Shown: one piece after another, positions 1-8,596 of the stretch
Position numbering within the stretch: position 1 is the first letter of the stretch
Layout of the letters: each line of letters begins with the position of its first letter
NCBI RefSeq assembly: GCF_025154075.1
Contig: NZ_JAOAMU010000005.1
Span: forward strand, 248,001 to 312,000
DNA: 64,000 bases
Source: Chryseobacterium herbae
GTDB lineage: Bacteria; Bacteroidota; Bacteroidia; Flavobacteriales; Weeksellaceae
Reading direction: 5' to 3'
The notes under the pieces: generated by a model
Databases searched by the model: none
What the model was told of the DNA's origin: nothing
Seen by the model: the letters and a program-made list of their open reading frames with translations, nothing else
Made by a program: the position numbers and the translations under genes

Positions 1-1691
1 GAATGAAAGCGATCATGACTGAGCTGGAAAAGAACAGAGACGTCATCCTATTTATCGATGAGCTTCACACTATTGTAGGTGCAGGAAGTTCTACGGGAAG
101 TCTGGATGCATCCAATATGTTCAAACCGGCTTTGGCAAGGGGAGAAATTCAATGTATCGGTGCTACAACTCTGGATGAGTACCGTCAGTATATTGAAAAA
201 GATGGTGCTTTGGAAAGAAGATTCCAGAAAGTAATGGTGGAACCTACCAATATTGAGGAAACCATTCAGATCCTGAATCAGATTAAAGATAAGTACGAAG
301 AACATCATAATGTAGTGTATACTCCTGAAGCGATTCTAGCTTGTGTCAATTTGACAGCAAGATATATTACAGACCGTTTCTTACCGGATAAAGCTATTGA
401 TGCATTGGATGAAGCTGGTTCACGTGTTTATATTAAAAACATGAAAGTTCCGACTGAAATCATTGATTTTGAAAAGAAAATTGAGGACATCAAAGAAATG
501 AAGCAGAAAGCGGTTAAGGCTCAGGATTATCTTGAGGCGAGAAAGCTTAAAGATGAGGAGGAACGTCTACAGATGGAACTGAATTCAGCTCAGGACAAGT
601 GGGACAAAGATGTAAAAGAGAAAAAAGAAACCGTAACGGAAGAAAATGTTGCTGAAGTGGTTTCTATGATGAGTGGTGTTCCTGTAACGAAAGTCGGTAA
701 AAATGAGCTTGACAAATTAGCTCAGATGGATGACAAACTGAACGGAAAAGTGATCGGCCAGGAAGAAGCTGTGAAAAAAGTCGTTAAGGCAATTCAGAGA
801 AACAGAGCTGGTCTTAAAGATCCGAACCGACCTATTGGTACGTTTATATTCCTTGGAACAACAGGTGTTGGTAAAACTGAGCTTGCTAAAGTAATGGCAA
901 GAGAGCTTTTCGAATCCGATGAATCTCTGATCCGAATCGACATGAGTGAATACATGGAAAAATTTGCGGTTTCAAGATTGGTTGGAGCTCCTCCGGGATA
1001 CGTTGGGTATGAAGAAGGTGGACAATTGACTGAAGCGGTAAGAAGAAAACCTTATGCTGTGATTCTTCTGGATGAGATTGAAAAAGCTCACCCTGATGTA
1101 TTCAATATTCTATTACAGATCTTAGATGAAGGTCACGTTACGGACAGTTTAGGTAGAAAAATTGATTTTAGAAATACAATCATTATCCTTACTTCAAACA
1201 TCGGAACAAGAGATCTTAAAGATTTCGGGGATGGTGTAGGATTCGGAACTTCTGCTAAAAAGACCGGTTCAGATACAAGAGCGAGAAGTACGATTGAAAA
1301 TGCCCTTAAAAAAGCATTTGCTCCGGAATTCCTAAACAGAATTGATGACATTGTAATCTTCAACTCTCTGGTACAGGATGATATCAAAAAAATTATCGAT
1401 ATCGAGCTGAACAAACTATATGGCAGACTTGAAAAACTAGGCTATAAAGTAGAGCTAACGGAAGATGCGAAAAACTTTATTTCTGAAAAAGGATGGGATA
1501 AAGATTTCGGTGCGAGACCATTGAAACGTGCGATCCAGAAATATATTGAAGATCTATTGGCAGAAATGCTGGTAAACAAGCAATTAAATGAAGGAGAAAC
1601 CGTAGTTCTTGAGGTAAATGAAGCTAAAGACGCGTTGACCGGAAAGACTTCAAAACCGAAAAAGACGACTGAAAAGTCTTCTCAACCGTAA
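1..1691 (+). CDS. clpC: ATP-dependent Clp protease ATP-binding subunit ClpC (5'-truncated by window edge)
   Basis: AAA+ unfoldase that feeds proteins to the ClpP peptidase in the cytosol. The frame is open at the left edge (in-frame codons begin at base 3), so the N-terminal Clp-N repeats and the first Walker A lie outside; 563 codons are visible of roughly 840 expected. In order one sees the D1 Walker B (VILFIDELHT, residues 14-23), a UVR-like coiled segment (about 158-195, EARKLKDEEER), the D2 Walker A (GTTGVGKTEL, about 284-293) and the D2 C-terminal domain. The UVR segment and a VGFG loop (about 412-415), the ClpP-docking type loop, favour ClpC over ClpB. The Lys/Ser/Thr-rich tail is typical of this lineage. 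A strong terminator follows 20 bp after the stop. Family assignment is firm; only the N-terminus is missing. Confidence 0.93.
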   Translation, partial: MKAIMTELEKNRDVILFIDELHTIVGAGSSTGSLDASNMFKPALARGEIQCIGATTLDEYRQYIEKDGALERRFQKVMVEPTNIEETIQILNQIKDKYEEHHNVVYTPEAILACVNLTARYITDRFLPDKAIDALDEAGSRVYIKNMKVPTEIIDFEKKIEDIKEMKQKAVKAQDYLEARKLKDEEERLQMELNSAQDKWDKDVKEKKETVTEENVAEVVSMMSGVPVTKVGKNELDKLAQMDDKLNGKVIGQEEAVKKVVKAIQRNRAGLKDPNRPIGTFIFLGTTGVGKTELAKVMARELFESDESLIRIDMSEYMEKFAVSRLVGAPPGYVGYEEGGQLTEAVRRKPYAVILLDEIEKAHPDVFNILLQILDEGHVTDSLGRKIDFRNTIIILTSNIGTRDLKDFGDGVGFGTSAKKTGSDTRARSTIENALKKAFAPEFLNRIDDIVIFNSLVQDDIKKIIDIELNKLYGRLEKLGYKVELTEDAKNFISEKGWDKDFGARPLKRAIQKYIEDLLAEMLVNKQLNEGETVVLEVNEAKDALTGKTSKPKKTTEKSSQP

Positions 1692-1712
1692 ACAAATAAT
1701 ATCATTATAATG

Positions 1713-1744
1713 AAAAGCACCGGAATGTTCCGGTGCTTTTTGTT
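1713..1744 (+). terminator. Rho-independent terminator of clpC
   Basis: Perfect stem AGCACCGG/CCGGTGCT extended by A/T pairs, 6 nt loop, followed by a T-rich run. It starts about 22 bp after the clpC stop. Confidence 0.85.
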
Positions 1745-1756
1745 TTCTTAGGTTTT

Positions 1757-1880
1757 GGCTAAAGCCGTTCTCAAATATGGGTAAAAATAAAACGGGCTAA
1801 AGCCCGTTCCTATTGATGTTTTTTATTTCAACCAAAAAAGAAAAATATGCACAATTATCCGTGCAAATCCTTGAGATCCG
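1757..1880. repeat. Divergent copy of the GGCTAAAGCC dispersed intergenic repeat
   Basis: Contains GGCTAAAGCC at 1757-1766 and the palindrome AACGGGCT-AA-AGCCCGTT at 1791-1808 followed by CCTATTGA. The same two elements in the same order occur in both copies of the 184 bp repeat at 21638-22104. Around 1857-1885 there is also a phrase resembling, in inverse orientation, the GATTGCACAG stretch of those copies. No ORF is present here. Confidence 0.6.
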
Positions 1881-1893
1881 TGGGAAATAAAAA

Positions 1894-2421
1894 TTAAAGT
1901 CCTACCACAAATCCTATATTCGGGACAAGACCACTCGAAAATATGCTTGAATTCTCTTTCCAAAGTACGTTATACATTACTCCCAGCTGCATAAAAGAGT
2001 TCCCTCCTATCCTCTGCATATAGCCGCCTCCGAGATATAGAGCCGTTTCCTGTTCATTGGATTTATAATCATACAGTTTGTCTTTATAATTAATAAAATA
2101 CTGCTGAAGATTCGCGCCTACATAAAAGGATCTTGCGAAATAGTAATTGGCAAAAGGGCCGACTCCAAACATCGTGGATTTGTAAGAATTGGAAGTCTGC
2201 CAGGAAACACTTCCTATCACTCCCGCCTCAAGATCATCGGTCAGTCTGTATCCCACTCTTGGTGAGGCCTGCAGATAAAAAGCACTGTTGCTTCCAAACC
2301 CTAAACCGATTCCTCCTCCGAAGGTCCATTTATTATTGTCCTGAGACTCTGTGCCTACTGAAACCTGGGAAAACATTGATCCTGAAATTATTATAAATAA
2401 AGGAATAATGAGTTTTTTCAT
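1894..2421 (-). CDS. Small outer-membrane beta-barrel protein (porin/OmpA-like family)
   Basis: 175 aa secreted protein. Residues 1-19 form a signal peptide ending in a typical Bacteroidetes Ser-Gln type cleavage region. The mature part has alternating hydrophobic/aromatic beta strands with Gly-rich turns (FGGGIGLGFGSN at about 34) and ends in a terminal strand NIGFVVGL, as expected for an 8-strand outer-membrane barrel. It stands alone, convergent with clpC and divergent from mnmA. Function unknown: such barrels may be structural or adhesive. The ATG at 2421 directly begins the signal peptide. Confidence 0.75.
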   Translation of the reverse strand: MKKLIIPLFIIISGSMFSQVSVGTESQDNNKWTFGGGIGLGFGSNSAFYLQASPRVGYRLTDDLEAGVIGSVSWQTSNSYKSTMFGVGPFANYYFARSFYVGANLQQYFINYKDKLYDYKSNEQETALYLGGGYMQRIGGNSFMQLGVMYNVLWKENSSIFSSGLVPNIGFVVGL

Positions 2422-2460
2422 ATTAATATTGTTTTTATCGATGTTTAAAATTATGGTTTT

Positions 2461-2488
2461 TTTGCGAATTTTTTTAATTGTATTTTTG
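2461..2488 (+). promoter_or_regulatory. Predicted Bacteroidetes promoter for mnmA
   Basis: TTTG at 2461-2464 and TATTTTTG (perfect TAnnTTTG -7 box) at 2481-2488, spacer 16 bp. The start codon is 50 bp downstream of the -7 box. The spacer is at the short end of the usual range. Confidence 0.5.
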
Positions 2489-2538
2489 CCGGGTCAAACT
2501 AAGAACTCCCGTTAAGAGTTTCGTAAAATTGAAATACA

Positions 2539-3726
2539 ATGAAAGTAGTAGTAGGATTATCTGGAGGTGTAGATTCCAGTGTAACAGCGTATTTGCTGCA
2601 ACAACAAGGTCATGAAGTCGTGGCTTTGTTTATGAGAAACTGGAATGATGCTTCGGTAACACTGGAGGATGAATGTCCATGGATAGAAGACAGTAATGAT
2701 GCCCTGATGGTGGCTCAGAAATTAGGAATCCCTTTTCAGGTGATTGATATGAGTGACCTTTACAAAGAGCGCATCGTAGATTATATGTTCGATGAATACC
2801 AGAAAGGTAGAACTCCGAATCCGGATGTTTTGTGCAACAGAGAAGTAAAATTTGATGTTTTCATGAAAACCGCAATGTCTTTAGGTGCTGATAAAGTGGC
2901 AACAGGACATTATGCGCAGGTAAATTCCACTTTTGATGAGAATGGAAAGGAAATATTCCATCTTTTAGCCGGAAAGGATAACAATAAAGACCAGTCTTAT
3001 TTTCTGTGTCAGCTGAGTCAGGATCAGCTTTCAAAAGCATTGTTCCCAATCGGAGAGCTGACAAAACCGGAAGTAAGAGAAATTGCCAAAGAAATCGGTC
3101 TTGTGACTGCTGATAAAAAAGATTCTCAGGGATTGTGTTTTATCGGAAAGGTAAGTCTTCCTCAGTTTTTACAGCAACAGCTGGTTCCTAAAGAAGGGGA
3201 AATTGTGGAAATATTCAAAGATTCACCATTATTCTCGGTAGAAAAACCTGAATTTTCTTCAAAAGAGGAAGAGCTGGAATTTTTAACCCAGAAAATCAAC
3301 TATAAAAAAGCTGACGGTAAAGTAATCGGAAAGCATCAGGGAGCTCAGTTTTTCACGATCGGACAAAGCAAAGGACTTGGTATCGGCGGCCATAAAGAAA
3401 GCTGTTTTATCATCTCCAGAGACATGGAAAACAATATTATTTTTGTGGGCGAAGGCCACAGTTCTCCGGGATTGCACAAAAAAGCATTGAAAATCGATAA
3501 TTCGGAGCTGCATTGGGTTCGTGAGGATATGAAGCTGGAGAATGGGGCATCTATGGAAGTAATGGCGAGATTCAGATACAGACAGACATTGCAGAAAGCA
3601 GTACTTTATCAGTTTGAGGATGCATTGTATGTTGAATTTGAAGAGCCACAGTCGGCGATTGCGGAAGGTCAGTTTGCAGCGTGGTATATTGATGAAGAGC
3701 TGATTGGAAGCGGTGTTATTGCCTAA
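2539..3726 (+). CDS. mnmA: tRNA-specific 2-thiouridylase MnmA
   Basis: Catalyses the ATP-dependent 2-thiolation of wobble uridine 34 in tRNA-Glu, -Gln and -Lys, using sulfur relayed by a cysteine desulfurase pathway. 395 aa, slightly longer than the roughly 360-370 aa of enteric homologues. The PP-loop SGGVDSS lies at residues 8-14. The two catalytic cysteines are in PDVLCNREVK (about 100) and SQGLCFIGK (about 204), and the C-terminal beta-barrel domain begins near 270. An acidic, Lys-rich insertion near 225-255 (SKEEELEFLTQ) enlarges the central domain. It is a single-gene unit here. mnmG, which acts on the same wobble base, is also in this window at 34126. Well-defined family. Confidence 0.95.
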   Translation: MKVVVGLSGGVDSSVTAYLLQQQGHEVVALFMRNWNDASVTLEDECPWIEDSNDALMVAQKLGIPFQVIDMSDLYKERIVDYMFDEYQKGRTPNPDVLCNREVKFDVFMKTAMSLGADKVATGHYAQVNSTFDENGKEIFHLLAGKDNNKDQSYFLCQLSQDQLSKALFPIGELTKPEVREIAKEIGLVTADKKDSQGLCFIGKVSLPQFLQQQLVPKEGEIVEIFKDSPLFSVEKPEFSSKEEELEFLTQKINYKKADGKVIGKHQGAQFFTIGQSKGLGIGGHKESCFIISRDMENNIIFVGEGHSSPGLHKKALKIDNSELHWVREDMKLENGASMEVMARFRYRQTLQKAVLYQFEDALYVEFEEPQSAIAEGQFAAWYIDEELIGSGVIA

Positions 3727-3806
3727 AGAAAAAGTTTTTGAAAATTTTCTGTAACGAATTTTGAGTTGTTAGACTTACTCAGTAAATAACAATAAAAAAT
3801 ATCACT

Positions 3807-4013
3807 ATGAAAACGACTTCAAAAAACCAGTATTCTTTTGTCAACTTTTTTTTAATTCCTGTTGTAAGTGCCGTTTTTGGGTATAATCTTTATCAGATGA
3901 TTGTACACACGGAAGCTTCAAATATAGCGTCCACCCTTATTCTTGCAGTGATCACTTCTGTCATGGTACGTAAATATGGTTACAAACCGACAAAGGAAAA
4001 ACAAGACATTTAA
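3807..4013 (+). CDS. Small two-helix membrane protein, unknown function
   Basis: 68 aa. Two predicted transmembrane helices (about residues 13-32 and 39-55) followed by a basic tail rich in Lys and Tyr. An ATG preceded by an A-rich leader and a strong terminator right after the stop support a real short gene. I do not recognise a family. Flanking genes (mnmA before, a convergent membrane-protein operon after) give no functional clue. Confidence 0.6.
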   Translation: MKTTSKNQYSFVNFFLIPVVSAVFGYNLYQMIVHTEASNIASTLILAVITSVMVRKYGYKPTKEKQDI

Positions 4014-4036
4014 ATCATCTTAATTGATATCTATAA

Positions 4037-4070
4037 AACCCCGAAACACTTTGTTTTGGGGTTCTTTTTT
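4037..4070 (+). terminator. Rho-independent terminator
   Basis: Stem AACCCCGAAAC pairing with GTTTTGGGGTT (one G.T wobble), short loop, then CTTTTTT. It ends the small membrane gene at 3807 and faces the convergent operon that ends at 4107. Confidence 0.8.
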
Positions 4071-4106
4071 ATCTTTCTGGGTTTGAACAGCCAAATACAA
4101 CTCCAT

Positions 4107-4907
4107 CTAAAGCAAATAATCTTCAACAAAATAGTAAGTTATTTTACTTTCTACATTCTTCATTGTAAAATTGATTTCTTTTTCAAAAGGATCTCCGTAG
4201 AAATTGATAAAAAGAGGTTCTTTTGTTTTGAAACTGGAGATTACTTTATATTTTGTTTTGAAAAAAACATCGTAAGAATAAATCAGCTGGCTGGAATCCA
4301 GTTTCATACCGGTGGAAAAATCACTTAATCTTAGATGTATCATTCCTGAAAAAGGTTTCGTTTCAAGGATACGCAGGATTTTCATAAACGGAATATTGAT
4401 GTTTTCAGAATCTTTAACTTTGTATTTTTCAATTGCTTTGAGAAAATTACCTTTTAAAGAGGATTCTACGGCTATTTTCAGATCGATTTTTATTTCTGTT
4501 TTCCCTCCTCCGGTATTGAAAATCCGGATGATAAAATCTTCGGATCCTTTCCCCTGAATAATCTGAGTGTCTGCCACATCAAATGATTTTTCTACTGCAT
4601 ATTTTCCATACTTCGGATACAAAATCATATTTTTCACGAGCGTAAATAAAATGGCAACGCCTACAAAAGCCCCTGCACCGATCGGAATAAACGCCATCAT
4701 AAAATAAAGAAAAGAGCCCAAAGTCTCTTTTTCATCATCAAAAAACGGATTATAATCAAACAAGATTATTTTAATTCCAAACATAAACAGGAGTATGGTC
4801 AGGATAATAAACAAAACCGGTTCCCATCCCACGCCATGACCCTGCTTCTGCAAAGGCATATTTTTGTACAGAATATTTTTCTCAACTTCCGTGAATTTCC
4901 TGGTCAT
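4107..4907 (-). CDS. Hypothetical integral membrane protein with soluble C-terminal domain
   Basis: 266 aa, no family recognised. The N-terminal third contains two hydrophobic helices (about residues 29-50 and 82-108). The remaining roughly 150 residues look like a soluble, beta-rich domain with alternating Lys/Ile strands and no obvious catalytic motif. It is the last gene of a three-gene unit (DUF1399-like protein, 118 aa membrane protein, this one) with gaps of 10-15 bp, so all three probably act together at the inner membrane. A role cannot be named from sequence. Confidence 0.65.
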   Translation of the reverse strand: MTRKFTEVEKNILYKNMPLQKQGHGVGWEPVLFIILTILLFMFGIKIILFDYNPFFDDEKETLGSFLYFMMAFIPIGAGAFVGVAILFTLVKNMILYPKYGKYAVEKSFDVADTQIIQGKGSEDFIIRIFNTGGGKTEIKIDLKIAVESSLKGNFLKAIEKYKVKDSENINIPFMKILRILETKPFSGMIHLRLSDFSTGMKLDSSQLIYSYDVFFKTKYKVISSFKTKEPLFINFYGDPFEKEINFTMKNVESKITYYFVEDYLL

Positions 4908-4917
4908 GATATTGGTT

Positions 4918-5274
4918 TTAAATGTGCTTCTGTTTGATATTGGATCGTAAACCTGGCTGACACAGGATGATCACCCCTTCGACAATCAATATCACAACAA
5001 GATATCCGACTGGTTTTTCCAGCATTAATCCTTTTATCAGCTTCACAATTCCTATCAGGAAAATAATGATCATAAAGTAAAATGCTATTTTTGAATTTCC
5101 TTTTTTAAAGAACTTCAGGAACATTGCGAAAGCATAAAAGCCAAGCAAAAGAATTAAATAAAACTTTAGGAATTCAGGGCCTTTCATAAAGATTGGATTA
5201 TAGATTTGATGTGTAAAAACAAGCCAAACCAGGCTTATCACTACCGGGATTGAGTACAATAGTGTCTTTTTCAT
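4918..5274 (-). CDS. Hypothetical small integral membrane protein
   Basis: 118 aa, almost entirely hydrophobic, with four predicted transmembrane helices (about 5-22, 34-56, 67-85, 91-109) separated by short Lys-rich loops. No family recognised. It lies between the Gly/Cys-tailed protein upstream (15 bp gap) and another membrane protein downstream (10 bp gap) in a probable operon. Confidence 0.65.
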   Translation of the reverse strand: MKKTLLYSIPVVISLVWLVFTHQIYNPIFMKGPEFLKFYLILLLGFYAFAMFLKFFKKGNSKIAFYFMIIIFLIGIVKLIKGLMLEKPVGYLVVILIVEGVIILCQPGLRSNIKQKHI

Positions 5275-5289
5275 AGCTCTCTGTTTCGT

Positions 5290-6024
5290 TTAACCTCCAC
5301 AACCTCCTCCACAGCCGCCGCTACAACCGCTTCCTCCTCCATCACCACTGCAGCTGGAACCACCCCCTTCGCTACTTCCGCCTGTGCTGCCATCATCTTT
5401 CTTTTTACCGGTGATATTTTCGCTGTTACTATGGTATGAAGCGACTGCACGAAAGAAGATAAAGATCCCTATAATCGGCAATGCTACTGCTGTTAATGTT
5501 CCCATCACTTCTCCCAGGCACGAAGACAGCATGAAAAGGGCAATAAATAAAGGGATAATCCTTAACCTTTTCAGCCAAATTGTCCTGCTCTGGATTTTTT
5601 CTTTTTCATACCAGATTTCTCTCGGAGCTTCCTGCTGAAAGATCTCCTGATAGCTTTTCATGGTCTCTGAAAACCAGTTCCGGTGTTTACCGTTTTCTTT
5701 AAATCCTCCTTTTGAGGGATGATGATGGAGCTTTCTTTTTAAGATATTGGGGCAAAATTCCTCCCAGTAGTTCTGGGTGTAAATCAGGTGCATGTGCCAT
5801 ACTTTGTCTACCGTTTCGCTTGGAGATGCTCCATTGGGAAGGACGCAGCAGAGATAAACAAATTTTTTATATTCCTTAATGGCTTTTTGGGTAAAATCTA
5901 AGGTCCAGCGCTCTTCTTTGGCCAGCTTTTTCGAAAAAGGAAAATCAGCATCCGAAGCATCGAGTGAAAAACTCTGTATCCTGCCCCAAAGGGTTTCGTC
6001 TTTTAATAAGATTGTAGTTTCCAT
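5290..6024 (-). CDS. Glycine-rich domain (DUF1399-like) membrane protein with Gly/Ser/Cys tail
   Basis: About 244 aa from the ATG at 6024; a TTG at 6051 would add nine poorly structured residues and is less likely. The N-terminal half carries the segment DKVWHMHLIYTQNYWEEFCP (about 80-100), the Asp/Trp/His signature of the DUF1399/GRDP-type domain as I remember it. A hydrophobic stretch follows (about 160-190). The last 35 residues are almost only Gly, Ser and Cys, with CSG and CGG repeats ending in CGGGCGG. Related proteins with such tails are annotated as TIGR04222-type membrane proteins. The function of that family is unknown. First gene of the 4107-6024 operon. Confidence 0.65.
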   Translation of the reverse strand: METTILLKDETLWGRIQSFSLDASDADFPFSKKLAKEERWTLDFTQKAIKEYKKFVYLCCVLPNGASPSETVDKVWHMHLIYTQNYWEEFCPNILKRKLHHHPSKGGFKENGKHRNWFSETMKSYQEIFQQEAPREIWYEKEKIQSRTIWLKRLRIIPLFIALFMLSSCLGEVMGTLTAVALPIIGIFIFFRAVASYHSNSENITGKKKDDGSTGGSSEGGGSSCSGDGGGSGCSGGCGGGCGG

Positions 6025-6141
6025 TGTGTTATCATTTATTTTTCTACTCAAATATCAATGGATAAAAAAATATAAAAGTCTTTCACAAATCTTATTCGGA
6101 TGTATAAAAATCTTATATTAGTCTTATCAATTAATAACAAA

Positions 6142-7038
6142 ATGAAAAAAGAGGATATTCAGCATCTTGAGAAATTAATGAATTTCCTGAGTCAGCATTT
6201 TTTAAAGAAAAATCAATGGGAAGATGTCACCAAAACAGAATGGACATACATCAGTGCAGAATTAAACGATCTGATTCTCAATGATCATTCAGAAAAAGAA
6301 ATTAAGAAAGAACCTGATCTTCTGGGCTCCAATTATCTTTACGAACATCTGATCATCAATAAATTAAAGAAGTATCATCAAAACAACAATGCGGTTTTAA
6401 GCCGGCCGAATCTCGCCAAATTAAGCCAGATTGTGAAAGTTCTGGGTTATTCAAATTATATTGATTTCGTTAATTCAAACACGGAAGCATTCAATTTCAA
6501 TGATCTCAGGATCGATATGAATAATGTGAAACAGAATACAGCTCTTTTAGACCGCCTCGTGGGCTGTTGGTATTCATATAACAGAAATCTTCCCGAGAAT
6601 CCTCTACAGGCAAGAGATGAGCGTATATGGCGCTCTGCCATGGAGATCTACAAATCCGAAACTACCGGTGAATATTTCATCGAGCGAAGCGGCGGCGACC
6701 ATCATAAATACTTCGGAAAAGTGACGGCCTACTCCGATTACGTATTCATCATCATGAACAGCAATACGTTTATCCGCCAGCGACATTTTATCTCAAGGAT
6801 AAAAGATATCAAGGAAAAGCTTAAAAATCCAGAATACAAGCTCCATGAAGTTCATTTTATAAGTACATGCATCAGTTTTAATCAAGAGCCGATAGCCCTG
6901 TTTGAAATATTCCAGAAAGCAGACCGAAAGACCTTTATTTCCGATTCTATAAGCTTCCCGATTGACAGTGATGAAATCCCAAAATCTATTCTAAAACAGC
7001 TTGAGGATACGGAGTCTAACAGGATAGATTACAGGTAG
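6142..7038 (+). CDS. Hypothetical soluble protein
   Basis: 298 aa from ATG 6142. An in-frame ATG at 6100 would add a 14-residue hydrophobic leader that matches nothing else in the protein, so the internal start is preferred. No signal peptide, transmembrane helix or catalytic motif is visible. The N-terminal about 100 residues are helical and charged, and the C-terminal half is mixed alpha/beta with a motif-like SGGDHHKYFGKV at about 190. I do not recognise a family. It diverges from the DUF1399-like operon, with an intergenic space of 117 bp that may hold both promoters. Confidence 0.6.
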   Translation: MKKEDIQHLEKLMNFLSQHFLKKNQWEDVTKTEWTYISAELNDLILNDHSEKEIKKEPDLLGSNYLYEHLIINKLKKYHQNNNAVLSRPNLAKLSQIVKVLGYSNYIDFVNSNTEAFNFNDLRIDMNNVKQNTALLDRLVGCWYSYNRNLPENPLQARDERIWRSAMEIYKSETTGEYFIERSGGDHHKYFGKVTAYSDYVFIIMNSNTFIRQRHFISRIKDIKEKLKNPEYKLHEVHFISTCISFNQEPIALFEIFQKADRKTFISDSISFPIDSDEIPKSILKQLEDTESNRIDYR

Positions 7039-7202
7039 TCGGGGTTTTGAGTTTGAGCGTTTGAGGGTATTAGAGTGAGAGGGTTTTGGGTGGGTTTCGA
7101 GATTCGGGTTCTGGAGTTATGAAATGTCGCCACAATGGCTTCAATCTAAGCCTAAACCTAAAAATCTGATGTCTGATGTCTGATGTCTAGTATCTAACCA
7201 CT
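7039..7202. repeat. Intergenic mosaic of short degenerate phrases
   Basis: Between convergent genes. It holds a GAGTTTGAGCGTTTGAGGG phrase (about 7068-7086 region), a CTAAGCCTAAACCTAAA phrase near 7146-7162 and three tandem copies of the heptamer TGATGTC in 7168-7188. The same phrases recur in the gaps at 9480, 22110, 46538, 49054 and 53766. No coding potential. Confidence 0.5.
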
Positions 7203-7946
7203 CTACCCCACCAGCCATTCTTTAAAATCCTTCACGCGGTCCCGGCTTACTGTGATTTCTTCCTGTGGCTGAAATTCCATATCCACTTTGTAGTATGGAG
7301 AGGTGTGGATGTTTTTTATATAATCCGAATTGATGATAAACTGCCTGTTGACCCGGAAAAATTTCTTTTCTTCCAGAATATCTTCCAATTCATCGAGTGT
7401 AAAATCGGACGGGTACACACGTTCTTCCGTTTGAAGGTAAACAATCTTGTTTTCACTGAAAAAGCAGCTTATCTCCTGAGTCTGAACAATTTTCAGATTA
7501 TATCCGATCTTCACCAAAACCCTGGACAGTGTAGACTTCTCCTTTCGGATCAGCTGTTTGATATCTTCAGAACCCGTCGTATTATTGGCCGGAATGAATG
7601 ATTTAAACTTCTCCACGGCTCCGGAAAGATCTTCTTCCAGAATAGGTTTTAAAAGATAATCGATGCTGTTGAGTTTAAATGCCTTCAAAGTATACTGATC
7701 AAAAGCTGTCGTATAAATGATAAACCCTTTGGTAGGTACTTTTTCAAAAATATCGAAAGACAGGCCATCTCCAAGAACAATGTCTGAAAAGATCAGCTGC
7801 GGGTGCTCGTTTTCAGAAAACCAGGCTACCCCTTCCTCTACCGATTCTATTTTAGCAACCACTTCTATTTCTGGGAAATTACTCAGCATTCTTTCCAATT
7901 TCCTTGAAGCAGGTTTTTCGTCTTCGATAATGACAGTCTTGATCAT
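7203..7946 (-). CDS. LytTR-family response regulator
   Basis: 247 aa DNA-binding response regulator. The receiver domain (1-120) has the acidic pocket EDE at 8-10, the phospho-acceptor Asp55 (IFSDIVLG) and the conserved Lys in YLLKP near 100. The LytTR DNA-binding domain (about 145-245) contains RVYPSDFTLDELE and FFRVNRQFIIN. Its natural partner is the LytS-type histidine kinase at 10115-11446, on the same strand and separated by four small membrane-protein genes. Together they form a LytTR two-component system of the kind common in Bacteroidetes. It is the last gene of the cluster. The target promoters are unknown. Confidence 0.9.
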   Translation of the reverse strand: MIKTVIIEDEKPASRKLERMLSNFPEIEVVAKIESVEEGVAWFSENEHPQLIFSDIVLGDGLSFDIFEKVPTKGFIIYTTAFDQYTLKAFKLNSIDYLLKPILEEDLSGAVEKFKSFIPANNTTGSEDIKQLIRKEKSTLSRVLVKIGYNLKIVQTQEISCFFSENKIVYLQTEERVYPSDFTLDELEDILEEKKFFRVNRQFIINSDYIKNIHTSPYYKVDMEFQPQEEITVSRDRVKDFKEWLVG

Positions 7947-8000
7947 TGAGTTCCAGTTTTTAGTTTAAATCGGGATAAAATTAGATAAAAAATAAACAGC

Positions 8001-8276
8001 TTAAAAATCCAGGTTCTTTTTATTTTTCTTCATCTCTTTTTCTATGATATCCCTTTCCCATTCTCCGTCTAAAAGGAATAGTTTCACAGCTTTTACCGTT
8101 AAGAAAATCCCCCAGATCACGAGAATAACAGATCCGTCAAATAAAGAAAAATCGAACGTTCCGTTTTCAAAAATATCATCAAAAAAGATAATTCCTGCTA
8201 CTATTCCAAACCAAAGTAAGCTCTTGTAAAATTTTTTAAGCTGAGTGACTCTCTCGTATGCGCTATCGTAATCCAT
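8001..8276 (-). CDS. 2TM domain-containing small membrane protein
   Basis: 91 aa. It starts YDSAYERVTQLKKFYKSL, the amphipathic start of the 2TM domain, followed by two transmembrane helices (about 20-38 and 48-66) and a charged C-terminal WERDIIEKEMKK segment. This is the most divergent of the four 2TM domains in the cluster. It lies 54 bp upstream of the LytTR regulator and 23 bp downstream of another 2TM gene, so it is probably co-transcribed. The family is linked to sensor kinases but its biochemical role is unknown; a part in signal sensing is an inference. Confidence 0.8.
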   Translation of the reverse strand: MDYDSAYERVTQLKKFYKSLLWFGIVAGIIFFDDIFENGTFDFSLFDGSVILVIWGIFLTVKAVKLFLLDGEWERDIIEKEMKKNKKNLDF

Positions 8277-8299
8277 GATTGTAAAGTTTTAATGATTAA

Positions 8300-8596
8300 T
8301 TATAATGTTTTTATGTTTCCCGTTTCCTGATCCATCAATTCTTTGATCTTTTTTTCTTCCCATTCTTTTCCTATCCCGAAAACACTCACAGCGTGCGCTA
8401 CAATTCCGATTCCCCATCCGAGCATTGGCCAGTAAAACCATAGATGACCTGGAGATGTAAGAAGATTCAGTGCCAGTAAGAAAGGAATAACAAGGCAGTA
8501 TGAGGTAAGATTTCCGTAGAATCCTTTCAGGTCCTTTACTCTTCTTGCCGCTTTTTTGTAAGCCCGTGTTTCTTTTGTGTATCCTATTGTTTCCAT
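8300..8596 (-). CDS. 2TM domain-containing small membrane protein
   Basis: 98 aa with the full 2TM pattern: YKKAARRVKDLKGFYGNLTSY (residues 13-33 region), two hydrophobic helices, the inter-helix WFYWPMLGWGIGIVAHA and the terminal WEEKKIKELM. It resembles the C-terminal 2TM domain of the histidine kinase at 10115 almost position for position (LKGFYGNL, PMLGWG, WxEKKI), so the two probably share a recent duplication. It is in the same strand block as the kinase and the LytTR regulator. Confidence 0.85.
   Translation of the reverse strand: METIGYTKETRAYKKAARRVKDLKGFYGNLTSYCLVIPFLLALNLLTSPGHLWFYWPMLGWGIGIVAHAVSVFGIGKEWEEKKIKELMDQETGNIKTL

Noticed and set aside
7168..7188. Tandem TGATGTC units as a coding or CRISPR repeat
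   Set aside because: Only three 7 bp units without spacers and no frame; treated as part of the phrase mosaic.
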